Shown: one piece after another, positions 45,970 through 54,203 of the stretch
How the letters are laid out: each line of letters opens with the position of its first letter
How positions within the stretch are numbered: the first letter of the stretch is position 1
Position numbers and translations under genes: made by a program
Notes under the pieces: model-generated
Told to the model about the DNA's origin: nothing
What the model saw: only the letters and a program-made list of their open reading frames with translations
The model's database searches: none
Source: a virus
Length of the DNA: 64,000 nucleotides
Direction: 5' to 3' (one strand)
Virus record (IMG/VR): IMGVR_UViG_3300010354_000082
Coordinates: 1 to 64,000 of that record

Positions 45970-46923
45970 ATGCTGGATGCAAACGAACGCTTGAAGTATC
46001 TCTCGGGTGCTCTCGGAACGGGTCACCTGAGCAGGGATGGTCTCAATGCAAGTTTCCGCTGCCCGAAATGCGGGCACAAGGACAAATTCAAGCTCGTTGT
46101 GAAGCTTGATGATGAGAAGTGGCACTGCTGGGTCTGCGGCATCAAGGGCGGCTCAGTAGCGTCACTTCTCGCAAAACACGCAAAGGAGCATCGAAGTGGC
46201 TGGATACAGCGATTCGGCACGGTCGAACAGAAAAAGTTCATCGACGAACCAGAGAAAGAAGAGATTCTCCAGCTGCCTGATGGGTTTCTCCCGCTCGTGG
46301 GAACCAGACTCGATCCCGACTTCTCAGCTGTCGCCAGGTATCTTGACGATCGAGGAGTGGGGGAAAGAGAGATCTGGCGCTACAGGATTGGGACCACTCT
46401 CAGAGGTCGGTGCCGCCGCCGGGCAGTCATCACATCGTACGACTGCGATGGGAAGCTGAACTACTGGACAGGCAGGGCGATAGACGATACTTCGACAGTG
46501 AAGTATGTGAACCCCAGGGTAGAGAGGCGCGACGTCATCTTCAACGAGATTGACATCGACTGGACTCGCGAGCTCACTCTCGTGGAAGGTCCCTTCGATC
46601 TCATTTCCATCGGTGGAAATTCCACCTGTCTTCTCGGTTCGAGCCTCTCTACCTATCACGCTCTCTTTCAGCGCATCGTCGGCAATCAGACACCAGTCGT
46701 CCTTGCTCTCGACAGCGATATGAAGAAAAAATCTCACGACATAGCCAAGTTGTTGTTCACACACGGCGTTTCCGTAAGAATCTTAGATACAGGCACATAC
46801 AAGGACGTGGGAGAAATGCCCGCAGAAGTCCTACAGGAAGCGCACCAGTCAGCGTCTTCGTGGAACCCTAACGACAGACTCTTCCACCTCATTCGCAACA
46901 TCACTTCGGGGTCAATGTTTTGA
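45970..46923 (+). CDS. DnaG-type DNA primase (zinc finger plus TOPRIM)
   Basis: A 317-residue primase. The N-terminal zinc-binding part has Cys31/Cys34 in CPKCGHKDKF and Cys53/Cys56 in WHCWVCG, the template-reading finger. The TOPRIM catalytic region has LTLVEGPFDLISIGG (Glu) and VVLALDSDMKKKSHD (DxD), which coordinate the metal ions for RNA primer synthesis. It is the size of T4 gp61 (342) and lacks a fused helicase. It lies between the resolvase and the recombination nuclease, and probably acts with a replicative helicase encoded elsewhere. It appears to be read from a leaderless sigma70-type promoter, so early expression by host polymerase is likely. Confidence 0.9.
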   Translation: MLDANERLKYLSGALGTGHLSRDGLNASFRCPKCGHKDKFKLVVKLDDEKWHCWVCGIKGGSVASLLAKHAKEHRSGWIQRFGTVEQKKFIDEPEKEEILQLPDGFLPLVGTRLDPDFSAVARYLDDRGVGEREIWRYRIGTTLRGRCRRRAVITSYDCDGKLNYWTGRAIDDTSTVKYVNPRVERRDVIFNEIDIDWTRELTLVEGPFDLISIGGNSTCLLGSSLSTYHALFQRIVGNQTPVVLALDSDMKKKSHDIAKLLFTHGVSVRILDTGTYKDVGEMPAEVLQEAHQSASSWNPNDRLFHLIRNITSGSMF

Positions 46924-49900
46924 GAACCTACAAGATCTGCCACCTTGCCGACGTTCACTGGCGCGGACTCTCGCGACACGAAGAGTATCGGACCGTCTTC
47001 AAGAAAATGTTCGAGGACCTCCGACAGGAGGGGGTCGACGCGATCGTCATCGCCGGGGACATCGTCCACACGAAGACACAGGGAATCTCTCCCGAGGTCA
47101 TCGACCACCTCACGTGGTGGTTCAAGTCATTCGCGGAAATTGCGCCCACCTACGTCACGCTCGGCAACCACGACGGTCTCATTCACAACCCAGACCGCCA
47201 GGACGCCATCGGTCCGATCATCAACGCGATCGGCAGTGACAGGATTCACTTTATGAAAAAGTCGGGGAACTATCCGACTCATATGAAGGGCGTCCGGATT
47301 GCGAACTTCTCTCCCTTCGACGAGGAGGGGTGGGACGACATCGACCGGAAGGGTGAGACTGTCATCGCGATCTTTCACGGCGTGGTGAAGGGCGCGTTCA
47401 CCGACTCCGACTACGCCACCGAGGGTGAGGTCGACCTGAGTCTCTTCGAGGGGTGTCACTACGGGATGTTCGGCGACATCCACAAACACCAGTTCCTCGA
47501 CCGCGACGGTCGCTTCGCCTACCCGGGCTCGACCATCCAGCAGAATTTCGGGGAGTCGCAGGACAAGGGATACCTCCTCTGGGAAATTTCTGGTCCCAAC
47601 TCGTTCAGCGTCGAGCGCCGAGTTCTCGAGTCTCCCCACCCATACGTCACTGTCCAGTGGGCGGGATCGGTAGATGAGACGATCGAGTCGCTCGCCACCT
47701 GTCGCCGCGGCAGTCGCATCAGGGTCTCCTCCAGCGAGAATCTCCTACAGGAAGAGATCAAACAGCTCTCTGCCTACCTGAAAGAGACCCTCGAGGCGCC
47801 TGAGATTGTCTGGAAGTGGGACACCGAGGTGAACAGGTCTGCAGCGACCGAGCGCCTGGAGAACACTCGAAAGAGCCTGCGCGACATCGAGGCGCACCGC
47901 CCGCTCCTCATCGCAGCGCTGAAGGACGAGACCGACATCGACAAGTATCTCGATGTCGTCGGCAAGACTCTCAGTCGCCTCGAGGACGACGAGGAGATCG
48001 TGAGGAACCAGAAGTGGACCCTCGACAAGCTCGAGTGGGAGAACACTTTCTCCTACGGCAAGGACAACGTCATCGACTTCAAGGGTCTCTCGGGCGTCGT
48101 CGGCATCTTCGGTCGCAACAGGATCGGCAAGTCATCGATCCCAGGGACGATGATGTACGCGCTCTTCAACGCGAGCGACCGCGGCGTCCTGAAGCCGATG
48201 AACATCGTCAACACCCGCAAGGGTCACTGCATGGCGTCGGCAGAATTCCGCGTCGACGGAGTCCCATACAGGATCGAGCGGATGACTGCGAAGTCCACGA
48301 ATCGCAAGGGAGTCACGAACGCATCGACCCAGCTGAACTTCTTCAAGATGAACGAGACGGGAGACACTGAGTCTGACCTCACGGGCGAGCAGCGGAAAGA
48401 CTCTGAAAAGGTCCTCCGCAGTCTCGTGGGAACGTCATCTGACTTTCTCCTCACCTCCTTCGCTTCCCAGGGCGAGATGAACACCTTCATCAAGCAGGGC
48501 GCGACACAGAGAAAAGCGCAGCTCGCTCGATTCCTCGACCTCCAGGTCCTCGAGAACGTCTTTCTGAAACTGAAAGAGGACTCGCAGTCCCTGAAGGGGG
48601 TCCTCAAGAGTCTCCCTGACAGGAATTTCCGACTCATTCGCACAGAACTCCTCGACACGATCGCGAGCTGCGACACGAAGATCACTTCTGCTGACCAGGA
48701 GATTGTTCGCCTCGACGAGGAGAGGACGACTCTCAACCAGCGCCTCGCAGGCGTCGAGGAGAAGAAGGGATACACGCAGGACGACGTCGACGACATCGAG
48801 CGCCAGCTGAAAACCGTCAGGACTCGCCTCACCTCCGAGAAGGAGTCGCTCGCCGAGTGCGAGTCCAAGGTCACGGATCTTACGAGAAAGATCGCGGCAA
48901 TCGAACAGATCAAACTCAAGTTCCCCATCGAGGAAATGAACGCGAGAATTGCCGAGCACACGCAGCTCGAGAAGCGCAGCGTCGAGGCGAAACACCTCGT
49001 GGACCGCGAGTCCATCGTCCTCTCCTCTCAGGAAAAGTCCGCTTCCCGTCTCAGCGAGGTTCCCTGCGGAGAGAATTTCCCGACCTGCAAGTTCATCCGC
49101 GACTCCGTGAAGGACAAGAAACTCATCGAGTCCCAGAAGCAGAAATTACAGGAACTCAAGGACTCTCTCCGCGCGATCACCAACGCCCTGAAGTCGAACG
49201 ACATCGACGAGGCGGTGGAGAGGGTGAAGAAATACAACGACGCGATGACGAAAGAGAGAGTCTTCGTCTCCGAGAAGTCGGCCCTCGAGTCTCGAATCTC
49301 TCTCCTGAAGGACGGCATCGAGAAACTCATCTCCCGGTCCGTCTCGCTGGAGAGCAGCCTCGCACACGCTCGAGCCCACATTTCCGACTCCCCTGAGGTC
49401 GAGATCGCCTCGCAGAACCGCCGCCGCCTCGCAGAGGTCGACAGGATGCTGCGAGAGGCCCGCCAGGCCGTCGTCGACTGCAACAAGCGCAAGGCTGTCA
49501 GCCAGGAGAAGATGCAGACTCTCGATGAAGAGGAGCGCCGCCTCGCAGAAGTGAAGTCCCAGTGGACTTTCTATGAAAAGTTGCTCGGGGCGTATAACAA
49601 AGACGGCATTCCGATGATGATTATCAGGAATGAACTACCTCGAATCAACGAAGAAATCGCTAAGATTCTTCACGGCATCACTGGATTCACCGTCATTCTC
49701 GAGACTGACGAGTCTGGTTCTGACCTCGACATCTCCATCGACTACGGAGACTCCCGTCGTCCCATCGAGATGGGCTCGGGAATGGAGAAGATGCTCGCGT
49801 CGATGGCGATCCGCGTGGCGCTCATCAACATCTCGAGCCTGCCCAAGTCCGATATGCTCATCATCGACGAGGGCTTCGGGGCGCTCGATGAGCAGAACGT

Positions 49901-50066
49901 TGAGGCGTGCAACAAGCTGCTCCACTCTCTCAAGCGGTTTTTCAAGACAATCCTCGTCATCTCCCACGTCGATGCTGTGAAGGATGCTGTCGATGGGTTC
50001 ATTGAGGTCACAACGAGAGGGGCAGATGCACATGTTAGCACCGCTGATTCAATACCGAGTAATTAG
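46920..50066 (+). CDS. Fused SbcD-SbcC (gp47-gp46) recombination nuclease/ATPase
   Basis: A single 1048-residue chain that joins what are two proteins in T4 and bacteria. Residues 1-340 are the Mre11/SbcD phosphoesterase: Asp11/His13 in LADVHWRG, AGDIVH (Asp47), LGNHD (83-85), IFHG and FGDIHKH. From about residue 365 the chain is SbcC/Rad50: the domain start WENTFSYGKDNVIDFKGL, Walker A GRNRIGKSS (398-406), a long coiled coil, a hook-like Cys716-x6-Cys723 (PCGENFPTCKF), a signature-like MGSGMEKMLAS and Walker B MLIIDEGFGALD (979-990). It processes DNA ends for recombination-dependent replication. It starts at TTG overlapping the primase stop (TTGA). No frame break was found. Confidence 0.9.
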   Translation: MRTYKICHLADVHWRGLSRHEEYRTVFKKMFEDLRQEGVDAIVIAGDIVHTKTQGISPEVIDHLTWWFKSFAEIAPTYVTLGNHDGLIHNPDRQDAIGPIINAIGSDRIHFMKKSGNYPTHMKGVRIANFSPFDEEGWDDIDRKGETVIAIFHGVVKGAFTDSDYATEGEVDLSLFEGCHYGMFGDIHKHQFLDRDGRFAYPGSTIQQNFGESQDKGYLLWEISGPNSFSVERRVLESPHPYVTVQWAGSVDETIESLATCRRGSRIRVSSSENLLQEEIKQLSAYLKETLEAPEIVWKWDTEVNRSAATERLENTRKSLRDIEAHRPLLIAALKDETDIDKYLDVVGKTLSRLEDDEEIVRNQKWTLDKLEWENTFSYGKDNVIDFKGLSGVVGIFGRNRIGKSSIPGTMMYALFNASDRGVLKPMNIVNTRKGHCMASAEFRVDGVPYRIERMTAKSTNRKGVTNASTQLNFFKMNETGDTESDLTGEQRKDSEKVLRSLVGTSSDFLLTSFASQGEMNTFIKQGATQRKAQLARFLDLQVLENVFLKLKEDSQSLKGVLKSLPDRNFRLIRTELLDTIASCDTKITSADQEIVRLDEERTTLNQRLAGVEEKKGYTQDDVDDIERQLKTVRTRLTSEKESLAECESKVTDLTRKIAAIEQIKLKFPIEEMNARIAEHTQLEKRSVEAKHLVDRESIVLSSQEKSASRLSEVPCGENFPTCKFIRDSVKDKKLIESQKQKLQELKDSLRAITNALKSNDIDEAVERVKKYNDAMTKERVFVSEKSALESRISLLKDGIEKLISRSVSLESSLAHARAHISDSPEVEIASQNRRRLAEVDRMLREARQAVVDCNKRKAVSQEKMQTLDEEERRLAEVKSQWTFYEKLLGAYNKDGIPMMIIRNELPRINEEIAKILHGITGFTVILETDESGSDLDISIDYGDSRRPIEMGSGMEKMLASMAIRVALINISSLPKSDMLIIDEGFGALDEQNVEACNKLLHSLKRFFKTILVISHVDAVKDAVDGFIEVTTRGADAHVSTADSIPSN

Positions 50067-50280
50067 TCCAGGACTCCCAAGAGTCGCATCGTTCTGTCCC
50101 ATCTGCAAGTCAGCAGTCGGAGACCTCACCGATGTAGAGTCGATGGAGTCTGCCGGCTGCTGTCGCGCTTGCGAGCAGGAATTCTACGAGCCCCGGCGCG
50201 AGGAATGGGTCCTCGGCTGGCGTCCCGCACAGAAAGACATCGAGGCCGCCAGGGAATCGAGAATCTTTGTGGCGCGGTGA
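50032..50280 (+). CDS. Small zinc-ribbon-like protein
   Basis: An 82-residue protein. I chose ATG 50032, with GAGGGG about nine bases upstream, over the ATG at 50026 and longer reading inside the SbcC end. It contains SFCPICKSAVGD and AGCCRACEQEF, a C-x2-C...C-C-x2-C arrangement likely to bind one zinc ion. The remainder is short and charged (WVLGWRPAQKDIEAARESR). Zinc ribbons this size usually bind nucleic acid or transcription proteins. It overlaps the end of the nuclease gene and precedes a candidate late promoter at its own stop codon. Its role is unknown; it may be a small transcription or replication accessory. Confidence 0.65.
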   Translation: MLAPLIQYRVISPGLPRVASFCPICKSAVGDLTDVESMESAGCCRACEQEFYEPRREEWVLGWRPAQKDIEAARESRIFVAR

Positions 50281-50290
50281 ATACTTATTG
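50280..50290 (+). promoter_or_regulatory. Candidate late promoter before the terminase operon
   Basis: AATACTTATTG starts on the stop codon of the zinc-ribbon gene, 13 bases before ATG 50304, and nearly repeats the motif at 13431. It would drive the terminase and portal genes. Confidence 0.55.
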
Positions 50291-50303
50291 ATCTGGAGTG
50301 AAA

Positions 50304-50669
50304 ATGAACTACAATCATCTCGCGCAGGCTCTCGAGTGCTGCAAGGGTTCCAAGGACGGCACGACGTCCATCACTTACAAGATTCTCGGTGGTGACAACG
50401 TTGAGCTCTGCTACACGTGCGTTGTTCACTTCGCTTCCGAGCACTCATTCCGCGCTCAGCAGGAACGAGAGGCTGATCGCGCAAAGGCGATGCTTCGCGA
50501 AGCGACAAAGATGGTGAAGAAGGAATTCAAGTCAATCTCTGGCAGCGAGCTGAACCTGAAGCAGATCGCTGGGTCTGAGAACGACTCTATCGAGATCATT
50601 CAGGCAACTGCTCACAACCCGCGTCGCATCGCCTACTACAGGTTTAGGACCTCTTTCTCGGTGACCTGA
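50304..50669 (+). CDS. Conserved-position unknown protein upstream of terminase
   Basis: A 121-residue protein. ATG 50304 has GGAG five bases upstream; a GTG two codons earlier overlaps that site and is less likely. The chain has four cysteines in the first 40 residues (ECCKG and CYTCVV), a charged central helix (READRAKAMLREATKMVKKE) and a strand-rich end (RIAYYRFRTSFSVT). No family is recognised. Its place directly before the terminase large subunit, behind a late promoter, makes a packaging role possible (T4 has the small subunit gp16 at this place), but it lacks a recognisable small-terminase helix-turn-helix. It could equally be a DNA-binding accessory. Confidence 0.6.
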   Translation: MNYNHLAQALECCKGSKDGTTSITYKILGGDNVELCYTCVVHFASEHSFRAQQEREADRAKAMLREATKMVKKEFKSISGSELNLKQIAGSENDSIEIIQATAHNPRRIAYYRFRTSFSVT

Positions 50670-50673
50670 TCCG

Positions 50674-52254
50674 ATGCCTACCACAAAGCAGGCGCAGGTC
50701 AATGAGATAATCAAGTGCGGCAAGGATCCCGTCCACTTCATCAACAAGTGGACGAAGATCACGCACCCCGAGAAAGGTCTCATCAAGTTCAGCACCTACC
50801 CATTCCAGGACAGGTGTGTCAAAGAATTTGCAAAGCACCGCTTCAACATCGTTCTCAAGAGTCGACAGCTCGGACTATCGACGGTGACTGCTGCGTTCGC
50901 TCTCTGGCGAGCAATCTTCTACAAGGAAAAGAACATCCTCGTCATTGCGACGAAGCTGTCGACAGCAGCAAACTTCATCAGAAAGGTGAAGACGATGTTG
51001 ACAGCCCTGCCGCCATGGCTGCTCATTCCCGAGATTGTCTCGGAAACGAAGACGGGGATAGAATTCTCGAACGGCTCAGTGATCAAGGCGGTCCCAACGT
51101 CGGAGGACGCCGGTCGTTCTGAAGCCCTGTCGCTCCTCATCATCGACGAGGCTGCGTTCATCAGAAACTTCGAGGAACTCTGGAAGGGTCTCTACCCCAC
51201 GCTGTCGACGGGTGGTGCGGCAATCATCCTCAGCACCCCCAACGGCGTGGGAAATCAGTATCACAAGCTGTGGATAGACGCAGAGACTCGAGTCTCCGAC
51301 TTCAATCCCATCAAACTTATGTGGGACGTCCACCCAGAGCGAGACCAGGCGTGGTTCGACAAGGAATCACGCCAGATGACAAGAAAACAGGTCGCGCAGG
51401 AGCTCCTGTGCGACTTTGCCTCGTCAGGCGACACTTACCTGACGGCAGAGGATTTCGAGAGGATACGGACTTCCTCGAGGAGTCCGATAGAGAAGACGGG
51501 TCCCAGCAACAACGTCTGGATCTGGAAATACCCGCTGCCCGACCACAAGTATGTGATTTCTGCCGATGTCTCGCGAGGGGACGCTGCCGACTTCTCTGCC
51601 TTCCACGTGATCGACATCAACGAGTCCGAGCAGGTCTGCGAGTTCAAGGGCAAGATACCGCCCGATCAGCTCGGAATTCTCCTCGCAGAGTTCGGCAATC
51701 GCTACAACAAGGCGCTCGTCTGTCCGGAGAACAACACGTACGGGTTCTCGACAATCACGAAACTTCGAGACATCGGCTACCCGAACCTCCACCTCAACGA
51801 CAGGCGCTACCAGTATGCGGTCGACGTGCCCATTGGCAAGTTCGGTTTCACGACATCAGCCTCGAGCCGCGGCACGGCGCTCACCAAGCTCGAAGAACAC
51901 CTCCGCACGGGCGTCCTGAAGGTCTATTCCGTCAGGCTCATAGAGGAAATGCGGACTTTCGTCTGGCAGGGCGACACGCCCCGAGCGCAGAAGGGGTTCA
52001 ACGACGACCTCGTGATGTCTCTTGCCATCGGCTCGACCCTCTATGAGCCCGTCGCAGGAGGGGAAAAGAAGGTCGGCGGCACCCACACCGCGATGCTCGC
52101 AGCTTTCGGAGTGAACAAGTCGCAGCCGCAGCGTCCGCCACCGGTCTACATGGGTAACCCGTTCGCACCGCGGGGATACGATCCACGAATGCACGAAGAT
52201 TCCACGCAGGCAAACGTTCCGATCCCACCGGGCCTCGCCTGGCTTTACAAATAG
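50674..52254 (+). CDS. Terminase large subunit, gp17-like
   Basis: A 526-residue packaging motor. The ATPase part has the adenine-binding YPFQDR (42-47), a Walker A variant SRQLGLST (63-70, T4-type with no classic GxxxxGK), Walker B LLIIDEA (154-160) with the catalytic Glu, and the coupling motif ILSTPNGVG. The nuclease part starts YVISADVSRGDAADFSAFHV, giving the first metal-binding Asp of the RNase H-like fold, followed by CPENNTYG and a final NDDLVMSLAI with the last acidic pair. Length is somewhat below T4 gp17 (610). It cuts concatemers and pumps DNA through the portal encoded next. It begins four bases after the preceding gene. Confidence 0.94.
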   Translation: MPTTKQAQVNEIIKCGKDPVHFINKWTKITHPEKGLIKFSTYPFQDRCVKEFAKHRFNIVLKSRQLGLSTVTAAFALWRAIFYKEKNILVIATKLSTAANFIRKVKTMLTALPPWLLIPEIVSETKTGIEFSNGSVIKAVPTSEDAGRSEALSLLIIDEAAFIRNFEELWKGLYPTLSTGGAAIILSTPNGVGNQYHKLWIDAETRVSDFNPIKLMWDVHPERDQAWFDKESRQMTRKQVAQELLCDFASSGDTYLTAEDFERIRTSSRSPIEKTGPSNNVWIWKYPLPDHKYVISADVSRGDAADFSAFHVIDINESEQVCEFKGKIPPDQLGILLAEFGNRYNKALVCPENNTYGFSTITKLRDIGYPNLHLNDRRYQYAVDVPIGKFGFTTSASSRGTALTKLEEHLRTGVLKVYSVRLIEEMRTFVWQGDTPRAQKGFNDDLVMSLAIGSTLYEPVAGGEKKVGGTHTAMLAAFGVNKSQPQRPPPVYMGNPFAPRGYDPRMHEDSTQANVPIPPGLAWLYK

Positions 52255-52265
52255 CCGACAGGAAC

Positions 52266-52276
52266 GATAGTTACAG
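52266..52276 (+). promoter_or_regulatory. Weak late-promoter-like motif before portal
   Basis: GATAGTTACAG, 13 bases before GTG 52290, keeps the ATA--TA core of the proposed late motif and resembles the copy before the capsid gene. The match is partial. Confidence 0.3.
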
Positions 52277-52289
52277 ATAGGAGTCTGCA

Positions 52290-54203
52290 GTGGCAAAACA
52301 ACAAGGGAATCTTTTCTCAAGACTGACCAAACTCTTCAGGAGCGGTCCGGTCATCAGGAGAAAAGTCAAGAATCAGAGCGAGCCGACGGCATCTTCGGCC
52401 TACGAAATTTTCAAGAGAAACGTCTCAGACGTCTACGCGAGCACCGTGAGCGCATACGGCGCGTACGATCGAATGAGTCGCTACTCTGACTTCTCGGAAA
52501 TGGAGGCGACTCCCGAGATCGCGTCGGCCCTCGACATCTACGCCGAGGAGACCGCCTCCCAGGACGACATCGGCCGAGTCCTCCACGTCTACTCCGAGAA
52601 CCGCGCCGTCCAGGAACTCCTGACGAACCTCTTTGACGACGTCCTGAACGTCAATTTCAACCTCCCGATGTGGGTGAGAAACCTCTGCAAGTATGGAGAT
52701 TTCTTTCTCTTCAACGACGTCGACCCGCAGTATGGCGTCATCAACGCGTATCCGATTCCCATCGCGGAGATCGAGCGCGAGGAGGGATACGACCCGAAGG
52801 ATCCGACCGCCGTCCGCTTTCGCTGGATGACTCGCGGCAATACGACGCTCGAGAACTGGCAGGTGACCCATTTCCGTCTCCTCGGCAACGACGCTTTCCT
52901 CCCCTACGGAGCGTCAGTCCTCGAGTCCGCCCGTCGCATCTGGAGACAGCTCATCCTCATCGAGGACGCGATGCTCGTGTATCGCATCGTCCGAGCGCCA
53001 GAGCGCAGGATCTTCTACATCGATGTCGGAAACGTTCCGCCCGATGAGATCGAGAACTACATGCAGCAGACTCAGACGAGCCTGAAGCGCAACAAGGCGA
53101 TCGATCAGTCGACGGGCAAGCTCGACCTCAGATACAATCCTCTCGCCGTCGATGATGACTACTTCATTCCCGTCCGCGGTGGAGAGTCGGGAACGAAGAT
53201 CGAGACGCTCGCGGGCGGTCAGAATGCCGCAGCAGTCGAGGACGTTCAATACATCCAGAAGAAACTCTTTGCTGCGCTGAAAATCCCAAAAGCGTATCTC
53301 GGCTACGATGAGGACATCGGTGCAAAGGCGACGCTCGCCCAGGAGGACATTCGCTTCTCGAGGACAATCGCGAGAATCCAGAAGGTCATCATCTCTGAGC
53401 TCAACAAGCTCGCGATGATCCATCTCTACTCTCACGGCTTCACAGACGATGATCTTCTCAACTTTCACCTGAGTCTCAACAACCCGTCTTCTGTTGCGCA
53501 GCTTCAGAAGCTCGAGCTCATCAAGACAAAGTTCGAAATTGCCGGCGCGGCCCCCGAGGGAGCTGTCGATCGCCAGTGGATTCGCAAGAACATCCTCGGA
53601 CTCACTGACGAGGAAATCAAGAAAGTGAAGGACGGCAGGAAGCTCGATAAGATCGAAGACGCCGAGATTGAAGCAGCGCAGCCGGAATCTGGCGGCGGTG
53701 AGGCTGCTGCTGGTCCAGCAGCCGGTGGTGAGGAGCCCGCTGCTGGTGGTGAGGAGCCCGCAGCTGGTGGCGGCGAAGACCTCTTCTCGGGTGACTACAA
53801 GGAAGGTCCCATCCTCGGAGAGGTCGACGAGTTTCCGATCAAGCCCTCGACTGAGGCGAAGAACGTCTTCGGCGGCCGACGCAAGAAGAAACCCCAGCGC
53901 TCATCGAACGCGAAGGCCGAGATTCCAGACTTTCTCGTAATGACGATGGACAAGCGTCCGCAGTCGACGATGAACGAGCCCTACGGTCCGTCCAATATGC
54001 GCAAGGGCATCTGGGAGGATGACCGTCCGTCTCTCGCTACCGCGATGTTCGGTGAGTCTCCAATTCCAAGAAAGACACCAGAGGTGAATTCTCTTCTAAG
54101 TTTGCTCGGTAGAGAGATAGATACTAAGAGGAGCGCTACACGCTCTGTCCTACGAGAAGACTTGCTATCCAAAGAAATTGGAGAGTCCGACGACAATGAG
54201 TAG
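52290..54203 (+). CDS. Portal protein, gp20-like
   Basis: A 637-residue portal subunit from GTG 52290 with AGGAG upstream. The family core is clear: MSRYSDFSEMEATPEIASAL and DIYAEETASQDDIGRVLHVY, LPMWVRNLCKYGDFFLFNDV, RAPERRIFYIDVGN and KIPKAYLGYDEDIGAKATLA, as in T4 gp20 (524). Twelve copies form the head vertex through which DNA passes and where the prohead starts. The extra length is at the C-terminus: a low-complexity GGEEPAA repeat (near residues 475-495) and a basic linker, then a short helical tail. The tail includes IGE followed by S, a possible site for the phage protease. The next gene starts within its last codons. Confidence 0.93.
   Translation: MAKQQGNLFSRLTKLFRSGPVIRRKVKNQSEPTASSAYEIFKRNVSDVYASTVSAYGAYDRMSRYSDFSEMEATPEIASALDIYAEETASQDDIGRVLHVYSENRAVQELLTNLFDDVLNVNFNLPMWVRNLCKYGDFFLFNDVDPQYGVINAYPIPIAEIEREEGYDPKDPTAVRFRWMTRGNTTLENWQVTHFRLLGNDAFLPYGASVLESARRIWRQLILIEDAMLVYRIVRAPERRIFYIDVGNVPPDEIENYMQQTQTSLKRNKAIDQSTGKLDLRYNPLAVDDDYFIPVRGGESGTKIETLAGGQNAAAVEDVQYIQKKLFAALKIPKAYLGYDEDIGAKATLAQEDIRFSRTIARIQKVIISELNKLAMIHLYSHGFTDDDLLNFHLSLNNPSSVAQLQKLELIKTKFEIAGAAPEGAVDRQWIRKNILGLTDEEIKKVKDGRKLDKIEDAEIEAAQPESGGGEAAAGPAAGGEEPAAGGEEPAAGGGEDLFSGDYKEGPILGEVDEFPIKPSTEAKNVFGGRRKKKPQRSSNAKAEIPDFLVMTMDKRPQSTMNEPYGPSNMRKGIWEDDRPSLATAMFGESPIPRKTPEVNSLLSLLGREIDTKRSATRSVLREDLLSKEIGESDDNE
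53724..53770 (+). repeat. 21-base tandem repeat in portal gene
   Basis: GGTGGTGAGGAGCCCGC occurs at 53724-53740 and again at 53745-53761 (21-base period), followed by a partial third copy. It encodes G-G-E-E-P-A-A repeats in a flexible linker. In-frame slippage could change the copy number. Confidence 0.75.
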
